Positions 62,072 through 64,000 of a stretch of DNA of 64,000 bases are shown here, piece after piece. The DNA is from Microbacterium horticulturae (GTDB lineage Bacteria; Actinomycetota; Actinomycetes; Actinomycetales; Microbacteriaceae): NCBI RefSeq assembly GCF_029094505.1, contig NZ_CP119108.1:1984001-2048000 (forward strand). Reading direction: 5' to 3'. Numbering within the stretch: the first letter of the stretch is position 1; each line of letters begins with the position of its first letter. The notes under the pieces were generated by a model. It saw nothing but the letters and a program-made list of their open reading frames with translations. It did no database searches and was not told where the DNA came from. The translations under genes and the position numbers were made by a program.

Positions 62072-62096
62072 ATACCGGATAGCTTCGGCCCGGTAT
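62072..62096. promoter_or_regulatory. Candidate operator between WYL-GNAT and VOC genes
   Basis: ATACCGG (62072-62078) and CCGGTAT (62090-62096) are exact inverted repeats with an 11-base spacer, centred in the 104-bp divergent promoter region. This fits a dimeric regulator such as the adjacent WYL protein. Confidence 0.5.
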
Positions 62097-62157
62097 ATGT
62101 CCTAGCGTCGGATCCATACCCAGAACCGTGGGTCACGCGAATTACTGAGGAGACACC

Positions 62158-62604
62158 ATGCGCATGGCAGCCACCCGCATCATCACCGACGACGTCGACA
62201 CGCTCGTCTCGTTCTACGAGAAGGTCACCGGCATCACCGCCGAGCGATTGCACCCGATGTTCGCCGAGATCCGCACCGCGTCGGGCACTCTCGCCATTGC
62301 CAGCTCGGCGACGGTCCCCTTGCTCGGCGAGGACGCGGCAGAAGCTCGCTCAAACCGCAGCATCATGCTGGACTTCCTCGTCGACGACGTCGATGCGACC
62401 TACGCGACTCTTCGCGACTCCGCCATGGTGTTCGTCAACACGCCGACAGACATGCCATGGGGGAATCGCTCACTTCTCATCCGCGATCCCGATGGCAATC
62501 TGATCAACTTCTTCACCCCGACCGCCGCGGACGCCCGGGACCGATTCGCGACAGCCGTTCCGCGTAGGAGCGCGCCCGCACCGGTGGAACGCGTGGGGTC
62601 GTGA
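62158..62604 (+). CDS. VOC-family (glyoxalase/bleomycin-resistance fold) protein
   Basis: The 148-residue protein contains MRMAATRIITDDVDTLVSFYEKVTGI, MLDFLVDDVDATYATLRD and LLIRDPDGNLINFFTP, the two beta-alpha-beta-beta-beta units of the VOC fold. The C-terminal Glu ligand of glyoxalases is replaced by Asn (NLINFF), so metal binding may be lost, as in ligand-binding VOC proteins. It is divergent from the WYL-GNAT regulator, which likely controls it. A hairpin encloses its stop codon. Confidence 0.86.
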   Translation: MRMAATRIITDDVDTLVSFYEKVTGITAERLHPMFAEIRTASGTLAIASSATVPLLGEDAAEARSNRSIMLDFLVDDVDATYATLRDSAMVFVNTPTDMPWGNRSLLIRDPDGNLINFFTPTAADARDRFATAVPRRSAPAPVERVGS

Positions 62605-62620
62605 AGGTGCGACCCCACGC
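62591..62620 (+). terminator. 11-bp perfect hairpin enclosing the VOC stop codon
   Basis: GCGTGGGGTCG (62591-62601) pairs exactly with 62610-62620. The TGA stop (62602-62604) sits in the 8-base loop. The convergent lipoprotein gene ends 46 bp beyond, so the stem may serve both directions. Confidence 0.65.
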
Positions 62621-62666
62621 GGGGAAAAGTCACACGGGCAGCCGAGGGGCCCCGAGCGCGCTGGTT

Positions 62667-63362
62667 TCAGGAGAAGAGCTGTCGCAGCGCGTCAAGGTCG
62701 CCGGCGTCGACCACCTTCTGGACCGCGTCGATGGTGTCTTGGTTCGTGAACATGCCCTTGAGCGTGTCATTCCAAATCGCCCGGACGGCGGTAACGTCGC
62801 CTGCGTCGACCGCCGCGCCCGCCGCGGTGATGGCGTTCTGGTAAGGGATCTGCTGGAACCCGGCCTCCGCATCCATCGGGTTGAAGAACGGCACCCAGGG
62901 AGTGTCGGGGTTCGGGCTGAGCCAGAGCACCTGGCCCGGCTGAATCATGCGTGTGTGGTTCATCGAGTCGAGGCTCGGGTACGCGCAGAGCCGTTCAGCA
63001 ATGACGGCCTGGACGTCGCCGGGCGCAACAGTGTATGTCGAGGGGTTGCCGTCGTCGAAGGTCACCGTGCCCTGCGCGAACTCTCGTGCGCCGAGATCTC
63101 GGAGAGGTGCCTGTCGCGCCCAGCTCCAGTCATCGGCGTAGCTGACGACCTCAGACATGCCGTCGCAGGTTGCCGGCTCGGTCGGCTCCGGCGTCGGTGT
63201 CGCCTCGGTGACCGGGTTAGCGATAGCTGCGGAGGTGGGTGCCTCGGGCGACTTGCCGGCGGCGTCGGCGGCTGTGGTGGCGGTGCACCCGGCGAGCGCG
63301 AGAGCGGTCAGGGCGAGGCCGGCGAAGGTCGTACTGAACTTGGCTGTGGACACGACATTCAT
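62667..63362 (-). CDS. Lipoprotein with LysM-like domain
   Basis: The protein of about 231 residues has a lipoprotein signal ending LALAGC (cysteine near position 26). A Thr/Pro/Glu-rich linker follows, then a soluble domain in which YTVAPGDVQAVIAERLCAYP and MIQPGQVLWLSPN resemble a LysM repeat. The C-terminal 60 residues are helical (AITAAGAAVDAGDVTAVRAI). It would be anchored to the outer face of the membrane and might bind peptidoglycan. The start is uncertain: ATG 63362 or GTG 63353, neither with a good ribosome site. No enzyme domain is seen. Confidence 0.7.
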   Translation of the reverse strand: MNVVSTAKFSTTFAGLALTALALAGCTATTAADAAGKSPEAPTSAAIANPVTEATPTPEPTEPATCDGMSEVVSYADDWSWARQAPLRDLGAREFAQGTVTFDDGNPSTYTVAPGDVQAVIAERLCAYPSLDSMNHTRMIQPGQVLWLSPNPDTPWVPFFNPMDAEAGFQQIPYQNAITAAGAAVDAGDVTAVRAIWNDTLKGMFTNQDTIDAVQKVVDAGDLDALRQLFS

Positions 63363-63460
63363 GTTTGCAGATGCGCGACCGGGAGCCGTCAACGCCGATC
63401 TGATGAACGAAGACACCAGGACCGCGATCTCCTCCAGTCGGGGTTTGGCCGAAGGGGTTC

Positions 63461-63475
63461 CGGAGCGGCGCTCCG
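63461..63475 (-). terminator. Small 6-bp hairpin after the SDR gene
   Basis: CGGAGC (63461-63466) and GCTCCG (63470-63475) enclose a 3-base loop, 29 bases past the SDR stop and before the lipoprotein gene on the same strand. Confidence 0.35.
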
Positions 63476-63504
63476 TCGTGTCGAGCGCAGGTCAAGAGGT
63501 CACA

Positions 63505-64000
63505 CTATGACATGGCGGTCATGCCGCCATCTGCGGTGACGATGGAGCCGTTCATGAAGCTGGAACTGTCCGAAGCCAGGTACAGCGCCAGCGCTGCGAT
63601 ATCTTCGGGCCGCCCCATTGGAAGGTCTGAAACCGTCTTCAGCATCTCCTGCACTACGGGCCAATCGGTGTATTCGTGCATGGTCTTCAGGATGTCGGTG
63701 TCCACCATGCCCGGACATATGGCGTTCACCCGTATGCCCGTGCCGTTGTACATATGGGCGGAGTTCTTTGTGAGGCCGACAACCGCCCATTTTGACGAGA
63801 CGTAGGCCGCCCCGCCGACGCCGCCGACAAGCCCTGAGATGGATGAGATATTGATGATGTTGCCGCTACCCTTCTCTAAGAAGATGGGCACGGCACTGCG
63901 CATGGCGCGCAGAACGCCATGGATGTTGACGTCGTAGATCCGGTTCCATTGCTTCTCGCTGACCTGATGAGCAGGTTCGTAGTTGTCCACGACCCCCGCA
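63505..64000 (-). CDS. Short-chain dehydrogenase/reductase (5' end outside window)
   Basis: About 165 residues of the C-terminal part are present, entering from the right edge. Visible features are VNIHGVLRAMRSAVP, NIINISSISGLVGGVG (catalytic Ser), AYVSSKWAVVGLTKN (YxxxK), RVNAICPGMVDTD and the C-terminal DGGMTAMS. This is a classical SDR of the 3-oxoacyl-ACP reductase-like type; the NAD(P)-binding TGxxxGxG lies outside. The substrate is unknown. Codon use is less GC-biased than in most neighbours (for example ATT, ATA and AAG), which could mean more recent acquisition. Confidence 0.9.
   Translation of the reverse strand, partial: AGVVDNYEPAHQVSEKQWNRIYDVNIHGVLRAMRSAVPIFLEKGSGNIINISSISGLVGGVGGAAYVSSKWAVVGLTKNSAHMYNGTGIRVNAICPGMVDTDILKTMHEYTDWPVVQEMLKTVSDLPMGRPEDIAALALYLASDSSSFMNGSIVTADGGMTAMS

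Overview
The window reads as chromosomal DNA of a high-GC Gram-positive actinobacterium, most likely a Microbacterium-like member of the Microbacteriaceae. The grounds are the very GC-rich third codon positions, many GTG starts, pervasive ATGA/GTGA/TGATG gene overlaps, the recurrent ggatgcc/catccc word, and actinobacterial families such as DUF3117, an MgtE-N/CBS protein, a type 1 TypA, a 7Fe ferredoxin beside DapC, and paired DapD/DapE. No tRNA, rRNA, CRISPR array, prophage or insertion sequence was seen. Gene identities come from reading translations; no database was searched.

Layout. 1-9.3 kb: a truncated stress-type membrane protein, then mgtE-N/CBS, DUF1003 and mrp as one forward operon, two small hypotheticals, tatB, an O-methyltransferase, DUF3117, a PIG-V type mannosyltransferase, and divergent dapE/dapD. 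9.4-13.6 kb: a MarR regulator coupled to a giant fused ABC exporter. 13.6-21 kb (reverse): a DDAH-family hydrolase coupled to citrate synthase, dapC with fdxA, AzlCD-type amino acid exporter genes, a repeat-rich gap, and typA. 21.1-33.7 kb (reverse): two complete peptide-type ABC import systems, separated by two PH-domain membrane proteins that form the tail of the second operon. 33.8-36 kb: a CPBP-family protease-like protein and an AbiEi/nuclease-like gene bracketed by inverted palindromic repeats. 36-40.7 kb: the glycine cleavage operon gcvT-gcvH-gcvP under a tandem glycine riboswitch. 40.7-48.4 kb: a glycosyltransferase, then an NrtR-type regulator leading nadA-nadB-nadC and a cysteine desulfurase. 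48.4-55.2 kb: an ABC half-exporter, a DUF1345 protein, an MFS exporter, a 40-residue Cys-rich peptide, an ICMT-like protein, and a PadR/HAAS-domain pair. 55.2-64 kb: single genes (Fpg/Nei glycosylase, YchJ-like, two methyltransferases, S66 peptidase, Nudix, DUF4287, a WYL-GNAT fusion opposite a VOC protein, a LysM-like lipoprotein, a partial SDR) and a scar of two truncated genes.

Functional themes. Lysine/diaminopimelate synthesis is represented by dapC, dapD and dapE, one-carbon metabolism by the riboswitch-controlled gcv operon, and de novo NAD synthesis by an operon that also supplies sulfur for the NadA iron-sulfur cluster. Peptide uptake is duplicated. The regulatory sequences that stand out are a perfect palindrome across the marR start codon, an 18-bp imperfect dyad around the nrtR promoter, palindromes upstream of the PadR and WYL genes, and several hairpins that overlap stop codons. 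The backbone order (mgtE-N, DUF1003, mrp, tatB, O-methyltransferase, DUF3117, dapE/dapD, dapC/fdxA, typA) resembles, from memory, the Rv1232c-Rv1165 region of Mycobacterium tuberculosis.
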